DNA from: Chthonomonas sp. UBA6659
GTDB lineage: Bacteria; Armatimonadota; Fimbriimonadia; Fimbriimonadales; Fimbriimonadaceae
Direction: 5' to 3'
Assembly (NCBI GenBank): GCA_002455425.1
Contig: DKKT01000027.1
Coordinates: 1 to 29,257 of the forward strand
Length of the DNA: 29,257 bases
Under the pieces are notes generated by a model. It worked only from the letters and a program-made list of their open reading frames with translations. It was not told the DNA's origin and did no database searches. This document shows, piece by piece, positions 1-7,156 of the stretch. Each line of letters begins with the position of its first letter. Position 1 is the first letter of the stretch. A program made the translations under genes and the position numbers.

Positions 1-75
1 GGACGGATTCCGACGCCCGGGCTTCGCCCGGGAGGAGAGGATCCGTCCCAGGGCGTGGCCTCTGGGCCGGCGCGG
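1..75 (+). repeat. Left arm of a 75-bp inverted repeat (REP/MITE-like hairpin)
   Basis: Bases 1-75 match the reverse complement of 1682-1756 with about three mismatches. The arm is itself folded: ggacggat at 1-8 pairs with atccgtcc at 41-48, and a cccggg/cccggg palindrome lies inside. It begins at the window edge and may extend further left. The two copies bracket a pocket of small membrane-protein genes and an Rhs fragment. Confidence 0.85.
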
Positions 76-213
76 GCCGAAGAGAGGCCATCGATCACAC
101 GCAATTCCGGGGCTAGGCGGCGGCCGCGAAAGCACCAGACTGCGTCGTGTCCGGTGTATCATGGACATAGACATAGACATGATCTTGGGTGCGACCATTG
201 AAAAGCAGGCTGT

Positions 214-519
214 TTGGCTACCCGATCAGTTCTTTGGAACCGATCGATGATCACGGGTATCGTGTTCCTCCTTTTCCTGTGTCTCAGCCTGTTTGCGTGT
301 GTGCTCACGATGGTGCCTAAGGCAGGGCGAACCTTCATGGCCAAGCTAGGATTAGGTGCCATGCTTGCGTTGACGACACTTCTTCTGATTGCGTCAGTTC
401 ACTTTGACCTAGGATTCCAAAACCAGGCGTTGACGATTAGGCTTCTTTCTCATGGGTATGTCATTATGCGGTATTCGGAAGTGCCGAAGGACGCCGCAAC
501 TAGAGACGACGACGTGTAA
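214..519 (+). CDS. Small two-helix membrane protein, possible Rhs immunity protein
   Basis: I do not recognise the family. The protein is 101 aa from a TTG start at 214 with a weak AGG upstream. An in-frame ATG at 247 would give 90 aa beginning directly before the first helix. Two hydrophobic stretches are clear, one rich in Leu/Phe/Val (about residues 14-32) and one around residues 48-62, so it is probably an inner-membrane protein. It ends at 519, just where similarity to an Rhs core begins in another frame. Small membrane proteins next to Rhs tips are often immunity proteins of the preceding toxin; that role is inferred from position only. The base composition is visibly less GC-rich than the rest of the window. 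Confidence 0.45.
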   Translation: MATRSVLWNRSMITGIVFLLFLCLSLFACVLTMVPKAGRTFMAKLGLGAMLALTTLLLIASVHFDLGFQNQALTIRLLSHGYVIMRYSEVPKDAATRDDDV

Positions 520-805
520 GTGGTCCAACTACGAGGCGCCGACGTACCGGTACTTCTATGACGGGCAGATGATGCAGGAGGACGACAAGACGATCCCGAA
601 TCTGATGGGGGCACCGACGATCTCGGGGAATTCATATGCGCTGGGGGCGCGGGGCATCGACCGCATCATGCCCTGGACCTATGCTTCTGGCACCCGAACC
701 AACGGGACCGCCTCGTATCCAGTGTATGATGGACATGGGTACATGATCAATGGAGATCTCTGGGGCTCTGCAGTAGACGCCTACTACCAAGGACTTCAGC
801 AATGA
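452..805 (+). pseudogene. Rhs repeat-associated core fragment (orphan tip or decayed Rhs)
   Basis: The open frame could encode 117 aa, but only the part from about base 512 looks like protein. It carries TYRYFYDGQMMQEDD, ALGARGIDRIM and YPVYDGHGYMI, which correspond in order to blocks of the Rhs/YD-repeat core (YxYDGxxxxEE, GxxGID, YDGHGN). The long YD-repeat body upstream and the usual core end (ARYYDPxxGRF) are both missing. The last 20 residues look like a short foreign tail. The first 20 codons overlap the preceding gene in a different frame and are probably not translated. The stop overlaps the next ATG as ATGA, as in toxin/immunity pairs. It may be a remnant or a displaced tip cassette. 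Without the body it cannot be a working Rhs protein. Confidence 0.6.
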
Positions 806-1023
806 CGAAGTGGCCGGAAGAAGAGCGAAAGGCTCTCCTGATAGGGTTTGGAGCTGCGGCTCTAATCTGTGCGCTGGTATCGCTTCTTTGTGTATTGGCG
901 ATATTGACGGGCAATTGGCACCTGAGACGGATAGCCAGGCTGGATGTTCTTTTGGCGTCAGTTGCCTTCCTGAGCATTTCAGCATACTTGTACCGTTTGG
1001 TTCGGAGTCGGAAGCTTCCCTGA
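802..1023 (+). CDS. Small two-helix membrane protein, possible immunity protein
   Basis: The protein has 73 aa, starts at an ATG that overlaps the Rhs-fragment stop (ATGA), and has a charged N-terminus (MTKWPEEERK). Two hydrophobic segments lie at about residues 12-35 and 47-64, with a basic tail RLVRSRKLP. I cannot assign a family. Overlap with an Rhs-type frame and the membrane topology fit an immunity protein against a membrane-active or envelope toxin, but this is inference from context. The coding sequence is less GC-rich than the flanking chromosome. A longer overlapping frame at 810-1127 shows no protein-like features. Confidence 0.5.
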   Translation: MTKWPEEERKALLIGFGAAALICALVSLLCVLAILTGNWHLRRIARLDVLLASVAFLSISAYLYRLVRSRKLP

Positions 1024-1130
1024 TGGCGTCCCTATTGTGCTCCTCGTCACGTCCCGATAGCACGTCGTTGATCAGCAGGAACCCGGACCCATTTCTAGCA
1101 AGGCTAGACAAACGCAAGCAGGACTGACTG

Positions 1131-1547
1131 GTGGTGGCCAAGACATTGTCGGGAAATATGCGCGGAGAGCTTCTGCGGTGCTTAGCAGGACTTGTACTGC
1201 AATGGGCGCTGATTACCTCTTCGATCGTTTTAGACGAAGAGAATCAAGGTGACTTTGGTGGCCTCGTCTTCCAAGGGTTAACGTTCTGGCTCTTTGTAAG
1301 AGGCTTGTTGAACATCTTGGGTAAGCTCGATCAGATCAGAAGGAAGCAATCTCTAGTGATCTTCTATCGTCGAATTGGCGATCTCTTTGCCGCCATCATC
1401 GTAGGTGACATTCTCGCAAGTCGCATCAACCCTGGAGCAGGCGTGCTCGTTGCGACAGCACTCATAGCTTGGTTGACAGTCCAGGTCATACGACTAGCGT
1501 TGCTTTCCAGGAAGCAGGAAACTATTAATTGGTCTTATTACGTGTAG
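1131..1547 (+). CDS. Small multi-pass membrane protein in the inverted-repeat pocket
   Basis: The protein has 138 aa from a GTG at 1131 with AGGA about eight bases upstream. An ATG at 1158 is an alternative start giving 129 aa. About four hydrophobic segments can be seen: CLAGLVLQWALITSSIV, a segment around GLTFWLFVRGLLNIL, LFAAIIVGDILASR, and VLVATALIAWLTVQVIRLAL. I recognise no family. The codons are AT-richer than elsewhere in the window (parts are near 50% GC), which fits horizontal acquisition. It is the last gene before the right inverted-repeat arm and stands 107 bases after the previous gene, so it may have its own transcript. An immunity or accessory role is conceivable but unsupported. 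Confidence 0.55.
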   Translation: MVAKTLSGNMRGELLRCLAGLVLQWALITSSIVLDEENQGDFGGLVFQGLTFWLFVRGLLNILGKLDQIRRKQSLVIFYRRIGDLFAAIIVGDILASRINPGAGVLVATALIAWLTVQVIRLALLSRKQETINWSYYV

Positions 1548-1681
1548 GACCTTCGCTTTCATGAGACGTCTACGAGAGAGCTTACAGTGAGCCTGTGACG
1601 TTTGGTGTCTGTTGTCCTGCGGCGGGTTGGTGGCAGACCATCAGGGAGTTCGGCATCCTAGCAGCCGCCAGGCGGTCGTAG

Positions 1682-1756
1682 CCGCGCCGGCCCAGAGGCC
1701 ACGCCCTGGGACAGATCTTCTCCTCCCGGGCGGAGCCCGGGCGTCGGAATCCGTCC
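1682..1756 (-). repeat. Right arm of the 75-bp inverted repeat
   Basis: This is the reverse complement of bases 1-75 with about three differences (cttcg/ctccg, gagagg/gagaag, atccg/atctg). The last of these leaves a G-U pair in the hairpin stem, so the fold is preserved. The length and near-identity exclude chance. Copies in opposite orientation fit a dispersed REP-like family or the ends of a non-autonomous element. No transposase or RAYT gene lies between them. Confidence 0.85.
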
Positions 1757-1917
1757 CCTTGCCCCGGCGCGGGTGTTGACGCCTGCAACACGTAAGGTTG
1801 CCATCCAGTGCTCCGGGGGTCGGAGCGCAGACTTCCAACGTGCGCTTCGGATCGCGCGAGGGATGCTATGTTCAGTCTTAGGAGCCATCGGGGATGCCCG
1901 GCCCGTACTCGTTCGAC

Positions 1918-2043
1918 ATGACGAGCGTTCTTCTTGCCGCGATCTTGGCGGCTCAAGCTCCGGCCCCGGCTGCCTACGAGGTGCTCTCCGACCCCAGTGA
2001 CGCCCGCCCTTGTCTCAGCCGTCTTGGTGGGGGCGGGCCTTGA
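1918..2043 (+). CDS. Possible 41-aa exported peptide or 5' gene remnant
   Basis: An ATG at 1918 (or in frame at 1894) opens a short frame beginning MTSVLLAAILAAQAPAPAAY. This looks like the Lys/Arg-poor signal-like start also seen in the GH13 gene at 13480. It ends at a TGA inside the GC hairpin at 2002-2038. It could be a very small secreted peptide or the surviving 5' end of a deleted exported protein. No ribosome-binding site is convincing. Confidence 0.2.
   Translation: MTSVLLAAILAAQAPAPAAYEVLSDPSDARPCLSRLGGGGP
2002..2038 (-). terminator. GC hairpin downstream of the propeller lipoprotein gene
   Basis: The arms gcccgccc (2002-2009) and gggcgggc (2031-2038) form an 8-bp perfect stem with a 21-base loop, 80 bases after the stop at 2119 on the minus strand. 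There is no U-run, so an intrinsic-terminator role is uncertain. Confidence 0.3.
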
Positions 2044-2118
2044 TTCAGGCTCGACGAGAAAGGCACCCGAAAACCAGAGACGATCCCCTCACTGGGTTCG
2101 CTTGTGGCCACCCAGCGA

Positions 2119-3654
2119 TCACTCGATCGCGTAGAGGAAGCCGTCGGTCGAGCCGACGAAGATCGTGCCATCGTGTCCGATCGCGGGCGACGAGAGGATC
2201 GGGCCTTGGGTCGCGAACGTCCACTTTGTCGAGCCATCGGGATTGACGGCGACCAGGTTTCCCGACGTCGTCCCCACGGTGAAGACGCCGGCGGTATCCA
2301 CCGCGGGGGAGGACGTGCTCGGCTGACTGTTACCGCCGATGACCGTCGTCCAGTTTGGCTGCACCGATCCGCCATTCAGGCTGTAGAGGTCGATGGCGGT
2401 TCCACCGCCCGAATAGCCATTCGGACCGACCGCCACGAAGCCGATATTGCCGAGCCGGTCGATGGCGGGGGTGGTCCATATCGGATAGCCGCCCGTCTCG
2501 AACCAATTCTGGAATTGCCCCGAGAAGACATTCTCGTTGTAAAGGCTATCCCCCGTCACCCAGATCATTTGTGCGTTCGCTAAGAGCACAGGCGAAGCAA
2601 AGCGTGGACTGTTATTCACTTCGGTCCAGCGCTCGGAGCCATCCGCATTGATGGCATACCCGTTACCGCCGGCAGAAACCACATAGACGGCGCCATCGCT
2701 GCCCACCGCTGGGCATCCGGGAACGTCGCCCTCCGTCGGGTAGGACCACCGCAGCGTACCGTCACGGTTGAGCGCGCGGACGTTCTGATCGGCAGAGCCG
2801 AAGGTGATCGCCCCATCCGGCCCGATCGTGATGCCGCCATTCACGGCACCGCAGGCAAAGGTCCACTTGCGGGTTCCGTCCGGATGCAGCGCCAGCACGC
2901 CGCCCGCCCCGGAGCCGGCGTAGATCGTGCCATCGGATCCGATCGCTGCGGCCACGGCCAAGTTGTTGTTCGACTTCGGGAGAGGCACGGACCACTTCTT
3001 GGTGCCCTTGGAGTCGATCGCGTAGAACTGGCCATCGGTCGACGCCACGTAAACGGTCCCATCCGGCCCGACGATCGGCGAGCCCACGATCGCGCCGCCC
3101 GTTCTGAAGCTCCATTTCAGCCGGCCCGCCGCTCCCGAACCGGTCCCGAGTCCGGTCAACGAGGCGTTCGCGTGGAATTGGGGCCAAGGGGCGGTCGCGA
3201 GCCCAGCCTCGAGTGCCCCGCCGACGAGGGCGACCCGCGCGTATCGCGTCTCGGTGCCAAGATTGCGAATCCGGACTCGGTATCGTCCGGGTTCGAGGGC
3301 GAGAGCCTTGTTCGCGTCTCCCGACCGCACGGTCGCCAATGCTTGCCCGCTGGCCGCGACGACACTCAGTTCGGCTTCGGGCAGCGTGGGGCCCGCGAGC
3401 ACAATCGATTCGGAACGCGGGAGGGCGATCTCCCACTCATCGACGCCCGGCGTCCCGGTGTCGCCGGTGGGCGTGTAGTCCCCGGCCGCCTCCAGATGGG
3501 CGACAACCTGATCTTGGAACCCGAGGATCTGCCCCCGGAGTTGGTCCTCGCTGAACTCCGAGCCCGCCCTCTGCACGGGGGTCGTGCGGCCGCCACATCC
3601 GCAGACCGCGATGCCGAGGAGCCACCCAAAACGCAAGTTCGTCAGTTTCATCAT
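2119..3654 (-). CDS. PQQ-like beta-propeller repeat lipoprotein
   Basis: The predicted lipoprotein has 511 aa. The N-terminus (residues 1-22) has a hydrophobic core followed by AVCGCGG, with C20 the better lipidation site. Residues 30-150 form an extended region ending in a beta-sandwich-like stretch (RYRVRIRNLGTETRYARVAL). From WPQFHANASLTG at about 160 to the C-terminus there are seven or so repeats of the type W-[SK]-[FV]...G.I..SP.IG.DGT.Y.GS.DG.LYAI, which is the PQQ/quinoprotein-like eight-bladed propeller pattern. It probably lies on the periplasmic or outer-membrane face and binds a protein or ligand. Many such propellers bind no PQQ, and no dehydrogenase residues can be assigned. The start is uncertain because the best AAGGAGG (3673-3679) lies 18 bases upstream of the ATG. 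It is a single-gene unit. Confidence 0.85.
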   Translation of the reverse strand: MMKLTNLRFGWLLGIAVCGCGGRTTPVQRAGSEFSEDQLRGQILGFQDQVVAHLEAAGDYTPTGDTGTPGVDEWEIALPRSESIVLAGPTLPEAELSVVAASGQALATVRSGDANKALALEPGRYRVRIRNLGTETRYARVALVGGALEAGLATAPWPQFHANASLTGLGTGSGAAGRLKWSFRTGGAIVGSPIVGPDGTVYVASTDGQFYAIDSKGTKKWSVPLPKSNNNLAVAAAIGSDGTIYAGSGAGGVLALHPDGTRKWTFACGAVNGGITIGPDGAITFGSADQNVRALNRDGTLRWSYPTEGDVPGCPAVGSDGAVYVVSAGGNGYAINADGSERWTEVNNSPRFASPVLLANAQMIWVTGDSLYNENVFSGQFQNWFETGGYPIWTTPAIDRLGNIGFVAVGPNGYSGGGTAIDLYSLNGGSVQPNWTTVIGGNSQPSTSSPAVDTAGVFTVGTTSGNLVAVNPDGSTKWTFATQGPILSSPAIGHDGTIFVGSTDGFLYAIE

Positions 3655-3710
3655 GGAGCTTGTCCGGTTCTACCTCCTTGGGATGACGCCTGTCGGGGCG
3701 CCCGCGTGCG

Positions 3711-3776
3711 ATACCTCCCTGATTCCGGGATGACTTGTGCCCGGCATCGGGGAGGTCGGTGAGGACCGCGAACCGG
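3711..3776 (+). repeat. Hairpin repeat family, copy A
   Basis: The head acctccctgattccggg folds on cccggcatcggggaggt around a 10-base loop (atgacttgtg). It is followed by the tail gtcggtgag...gcgaaccgg. It is nearly identical to 6080-6144 (one base longer). Confidence 0.85.
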
Positions 3777-3783
3777 ACTTCTT

Positions 3784-3816
3784 CCCCCTCGCCCCACGAT
3801 TGATGGGGAGAGGGGG
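3784..3816 (+). repeat. G/C-rich hairpin next to repeat copy A
   Basis: The 13-base arms ccccctcgcccca (3784-3796) and tggggagaggggg (3804-3816) pair at 12 of 13 positions around a 7-base loop. They are followed by g/t-rich sequence. This is a typical palindromic intergenic repeat, possibly also acting in 3' end formation. Confidence 0.6.
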
Positions 3817-3965
3817 TAGGGGGTGAGGGGCATCCTTTTCAGACCCCCTCCGACCCGCGGGGCTTGATGCTCTCCGTGCAAACCCGAGTATCCTAAGGAC
3901 CCTGCCCGCGTGTGCAAGGCTCCTGCCGCCTGAGCCATCGCCAGAAGGAGAGACTGAGAGACGTT

Positions 3966-5828
3966 ATGGCGTACACCCGACCCTCCGATGTAAAGTTACA
4001 TCACTGCTTTGGAGAGGGCGATCTGACAACCAAGCTCTGGGCTCGCGTGGCGGCGCTCCTGATGTTGCTGGTTTCGTTGACGGCGACGTCCTTTGCGGAT
4101 CCGGTGGAGCAGAGGGACGCCGGGCTACGCCAACTGACGAGAAAACTGATAAGACCCACGGCCGGCGACGTGAAGATTCCGAAGTTACCGATACCCAAGA
4201 AAACGGCGTTCGTCGCGATCTGCACGCTCGGGACTGGCTACGCAGTGCTCATCCTCGGGGCACCGGATTGCGAAGCCACACGGTATGCCGGTGTCCTCGA
4301 ACGGTGGCGTCGCTCGAGAGGACTCCCTGAGGGCGTGTTCTACGGCTTTGAGAACGACGTAGCCGGGGCAGCGTATACGATTTCGGAACCCGAGTTCGGG
4401 CTCATGCACGGTTCAACATCGATTCCGATTCGTAGCATCTATGAGGCAGTGTCGGGAATTGAAGGTGCAGTCCAAGTTGCCGTCATCGTTCCCGAACTAC
4501 CCTACAACTGTGCCTTCACGTTCGATCGAGTGCCGGACGTGATTTCAGGCGACTACGCGAGAGTTTGGAAACTCAGTGACGAGCGGTCACTTCCTACAAC
4601 GGCGACGGTCAGTGCCGCCATCGGAATTCAACAGTTCGTCCTGCTGGCAGTGCTCTTCTTCACTCTACCGGCCTCAACGATGATCGCGATTCGCTTAGTC
4701 AAGAGGCGACAGCTCATTCCGGGCATTCCGATTGACGTTCTTCGCAAGCAGTATGCGAACATCGTGAATGGAATGGGCTTTGCAAGCCTCCTCACGTACA
4801 CTGTGCTGACCGTCACCGTCTATCGCTATCGCACCTTTGACTCGGTGACGCAGCTGTGGTGGGATATGAGTTTCACACCGTTCCTCGTACCTTTGCTTTT
4901 CCTGAGCATGCTGGTCTCGAACATCCCGTTCCGCATGCTCATGAAGCTTGAGCCGGAGATCATGGGACCGACGCCCGAAGAACGGCTCGCTCGCGAAGCG
5001 CTGCAGCCCACCCCTGATCGCCCTCCTCTGTCGTTCCATGATTACAGCTTGCGCCTCAAGGCCCTCGTCTGCGGTTGGTATGTCTTGGTCGGAATCTCGG
5101 TTACTCCCTTTTCCACCTTGTTTTCTTATGATTGGCCGACAAAGGGGTGGGTCTTCCAGTGCTTCGCCGTCTTCGCGATCACTCTCGCTCTTGCTGCCGT
5201 ATACCATCGGGTGCTCGTGAGCCCGGTTCTCACACGCGAGACAGCGCGTACCGCGGAAACCTCGGGGGCACAACATCGGCTCGAGGATCGGTTGCGGCAT
5301 ATCAGCGAACTCATCGGTCAACCGTTCGTGGGCCAGCTACTGGATGAAACCTCGTATGGTCGCTATCACGGCGCCGCGTTGAAGAAGAATGTCGTCGGGG
5401 TGACGCCGACCTTGGCCGAAAGGTTTGAGGATGCGGAACTCGATTTCATCCTCGCCCACGAGGCGGCGCACCACGTCCTCGGGCACCGCCGCGTCCGCTT
5501 CCGCCTGCTATTCGTGTTGCTCGTGCTGAATCTCTGCTTTGTGACGGTCTCGTTGTTAAAGTCGGCGTGGACGTTGCCTGTCGCCGCGATACTCCTACTA
5601 TTGGTCACCGGCCCTATGCTCTGGATTCTTCCCAGGTGGCGTCGCCAAAACGAGTTCGCCTGCGATGCCTTCGCGCTACGCCTCCTGAAGGATCGGGATG
5701 CGGCCGAGCAAGCCCTGCAAAAGATCACGCTTGCGTCGGACCAGCCCGGAATCCACACGATTTCGACGAGCAGTCACCCCGCCGTCCAGGAGCGCATCCG
5801 GCTCATCCAGACCATGGCGTTGTCCTGA
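3966..5828 (+). CDS. Multi-pass M48-like zinc metallopeptidase
   Basis: The protein has 620 aa from ATG 3966, with AAGGAG 15 bases upstream. A GTG at 3912 would add 18 residues. An N-terminal hydrophobic segment (ALLMLLVSLTATSFA) is followed by a soluble region to about residue 210. Five to six membrane helices then run from about 215 to 420. The catalytic part carries HEAAHHVLGH (zinc ligands H498 and H502, catalytic E499) and the downstream NEFACDAFAL with E563 as the probable third ligand, the arrangement of the M48 (HtpX/Ste24) family. Two helices lie between the two motifs. M48 enzymes act at the membrane in protein quality control or signalling. The long N-terminal part and high helix number are not those of HtpX, and the substrate is unknown. 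It is a single gene with no coupled regulator, so a BlaR-type sensor role is not supported. Confidence 0.8.
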   Translation: MAYTRPSDVKLHHCFGEGDLTTKLWARVAALLMLLVSLTATSFADPVEQRDAGLRQLTRKLIRPTAGDVKIPKLPIPKKTAFVAICTLGTGYAVLILGAPDCEATRYAGVLERWRRSRGLPEGVFYGFENDVAGAAYTISEPEFGLMHGSTSIPIRSIYEAVSGIEGAVQVAVIVPELPYNCAFTFDRVPDVISGDYARVWKLSDERSLPTTATVSAAIGIQQFVLLAVLFFTLPASTMIAIRLVKRRQLIPGIPIDVLRKQYANIVNGMGFASLLTYTVLTVTVYRYRTFDSVTQLWWDMSFTPFLVPLLFLSMLVSNIPFRMLMKLEPEIMGPTPEERLAREALQPTPDRPPLSFHDYSLRLKALVCGWYVLVGISVTPFSTLFSYDWPTKGWVFQCFAVFAITLALAAVYHRVLVSPVLTRETARTAETSGAQHRLEDRLRHISELIGQPFVGQLLDETSYGRYHGAALKKNVVGVTPTLAERFEDAELDFILAHEAAHHVLGHRRVRFRLLFVLLVLNLCFVTVSLLKSAWTLPVAAILLLLVTGPMLWILPRWRRQNEFACDAFALRLLKDRDAAEQALQKITLASDQPGIHTISTSSHPAVQERIRLIQTMALS

Positions 5829-5877
5829 CTTCGTGTGCGTGAGAATTTGCGAACCGGACTGGGGTCCTTCTTGTACT

Positions 5878-5922
5878 TCTCCTCCCCTGGAGGAGAAGTC
5901 GGTGAGGGCGCGCCCGAACCGG
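5878..5922 (+). repeat. Hairpin repeat family, copy B
   Basis: A perfect 8-bp stem (tctcctcc / ggaggaga, loop cct) is followed by the family tail gtcggtgag...cgaaccgg. It lies 50 bases past the metallopeptidase stop, so its transcript could end here, although no U-run follows. Confidence 0.7.
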
Positions 5923-5968
5923 TTGAGGAGGCCGGAACTGTTGTGTGCTGGGATATGGGCCACCTCAC

Positions 5969-6013
5969 CCGGTTCGCTTTGCTCACCGACCTCTCCCCCA
6001 GAGGCGGAGAGGT
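5969..6013 (-). repeat. Hairpin repeat family, copy C (inverted)
   Basis: Read on the minus strand, this is an acctctcc / ggagaggt stem followed by gtcggtgag...gcgaaccgg. It is the same architecture as copies A, B and D in reverse orientation. Confidence 0.75.
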
Positions 6014-6079
6014 CTTCTCCCCTGTGCCGCGAGCGGGAGGATCTTCCGGGTGGAACCTCCTTGTGAATGTTGAGCGGAG

Positions 6080-6144
6080 ATACCTCCCTGATTCCGGGAT
6101 GCTTGTGCCCGGCATCGGGGAGGTCGGTGAGCTCCGCGAACCGG
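6080..6144 (+). repeat. Hairpin repeat family, copy D
   Basis: It is nearly identical to copy A (3711-3776): same 17-base arms, loop atgcttgtg and tail gtcggtgag...gcgaaccgg, with one base deleted and two changed. Confidence 0.85.
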
Positions 6145-6280
6145 GTGGGGTTCTGGTCTGGAAGATTGCAGGGAATCTCAAACCCCCTCCGTCCCGCGAG
6201 AGCGGGCCACCTCCCCCGATGCGGCGCACGACCCACCGCCGAACCAGGGGAGGATCTTTCGGAAGATTTGTAGGCTCCCT

Positions 6281-7156
6281 TCACCCGCAGGCGTTCGGCT
6301 TCAGAAAGTCACGGATGGCCTGACCAAACTCTGGGTGTCGCATGGTCGACATGTGGTCGGCGCCGGCGATGACCTGCTCCTTGGCATTCGGCAGCAGCTG
6401 CAGGACCGCCTTGATACCGGCCCGAACCGACTCACCCTCGTTGCCACCGTAGACAAACAGGGACGGCACCTTGCACCGCTTCACATCCTCCGGAGCCACC
6501 GCCAACTTGCCCAGACTTCGCCCGGCGGCCACGAGTGCCTTGACGTCCTTTCCGGCGAACAGGATCTGGGCCATCGCGTTCGCAGTGGCCATCGACGGTT
6601 TCGGCCTCCCGGGCGGGGTGATGGCGATGATATAGGTTCCGAGATCGGTTCCCCGCGCGGCGGCTTCAGCGAGCGCCTCCACCTCTGCCGACGGCGTCGA
6701 GCGTGGGTTCTGCAGGATCGGTGCCTGCCCTCCGTAGACGACACTGATGACGCGGTCCGGGTGCTCGACCGCAACCTTTCCGGCAATGAACGCGCCCATC
6801 GAGTACCCGACCAGGTGAGCACGACGGATCTTGAGATGGTCGAGCAAGCGCACGATATCGCTCGCCATCTCGGCCCCATAACGGGACTCCTCGTGTGGTT
6901 TGCCGCTCTTTCCGTGGCCGCGGCAGTCGAGGGCGATGAGTCGAAAGCCCGGAAGCGGCTTGAGCTTGGCATTGCCCTTTCCATCCGTCCCCCACATCGA
7001 CGCGTCGGAGAGCCACCCGTGGATGAGGACGACGGCCTCGCCCTGCCCCTCGGTCAGGTACCGGATCGGGACGCCGTTCGAGTCGAAGACGCCGTCTTCA
7101 GCGCGGGCGACCGCCATCGATACCAGGAAGGCGATCAGCGTCAGGACACACTTCAT
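6281..7156 (-). CDS. Exported alpha/beta-hydrolase
   Basis: The protein has 291 aa with a signal peptide (MKCVLTLIAFLVSMAVARA). The alpha/beta-hydrolase fold 1 landmarks appear in order: LIHGW (oxyanion hole, about 44-48), DCRGHGKSGKP, nucleophile elbow GYSMGA with S119, and GADHMSTM with H268. At the usual acid position after strand 6/7 the sequence is VYGGNEGES, so the expected Asp is replaced by Asn next to Glu; that Glu may serve as the acid. It is likely a periplasmic esterase or lipase-like enzyme. The substrate cannot be predicted. It is transcribed away from the PEP-CTERM gene, with a 144-base divergent spacer between them. Confidence 0.85.
   Translation of the reverse strand: MKCVLTLIAFLVSMAVARAEDGVFDSNGVPIRYLTEGQGEAVVLIHGWLSDASMWGTDGKGNAKLKPLPGFRLIALDCRGHGKSGKPHEESRYGAEMASDIVRLLDHLKIRRAHLVGYSMGAFIAGKVAVEHPDRVISVVYGGQAPILQNPRSTPSAEVEALAEAAARGTDLGTYIIAITPPGRPKPSMATANAMAQILFAGKDVKALVAAGRSLGKLAVAPEDVKRCKVPSLFVYGGNEGESVRAGIKAVLQLLPNAKEQVIAGADHMSTMRHPEFGQAIRDFLKPNACG

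Larger units (their letters stand above)
1548..2118. other. 571-bp spacer with right repeat arm and small hairpins
   Basis: This stretch contains the right inverted-repeat arm (1682-1756), a short signal-peptide-like ORF (1918-2043) and a GC hairpin (2002-2038). Around 1800-1850 there is an imperfect palindromic patch (ctccgggggtcggagcgcag). Open frames on either strand across 1582-2000 are low-complexity Arg/Pro/Gly translations of repeat DNA and look like artefacts. Confidence 0.6.
3655..3965. other. 311-bp repeat-rich spacer
   Basis: The spacer holds a hairpin-repeat copy (3711-3776), a second G/C hairpin (3784-3816) and a possible promoter for the metallopeptidase gene, TTGATG (3864-3869) and TATCCT (3889-3894) with a long 19-base spacer. 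Frames here are repeat translations. No gene is supported. Confidence 0.6.
5829..6280. other. 452-bp spacer composed of hairpin repeats
   Basis: There is no credible gene. The spacer is built from three clear copies (B, C, D) and one degenerate tail (about 5839-5860, gcgtgag...gcgaaccgg) of the same repeat family. The remainder (6150-6280) is C/G-rich and contains accccctccgtcccgcg, which resembles bases just after copy A (accccctccgacccgcg). The ORFs found in four frames here are translations of these repeats. Confidence 0.7.

Noticed and set aside
164..180. Short tandem repeat (acatag) upstream of the first small gene
   Set aside because: Only about two and a half units. Too short to claim a phase-variable or regulatory repeat.
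1582..1956. Several overlapping frames around the right repeat arm
   Set aside because: Translations are low-complexity products of palindromic repeat DNA, with no ribosome-binding site and no family.
3711..6144. CRISPR array suggested by repeated elements
   Set aside because: Copies are few, irregularly spaced, occur in both orientations and fold into long hairpins. No regular spacers or cas genes are present.
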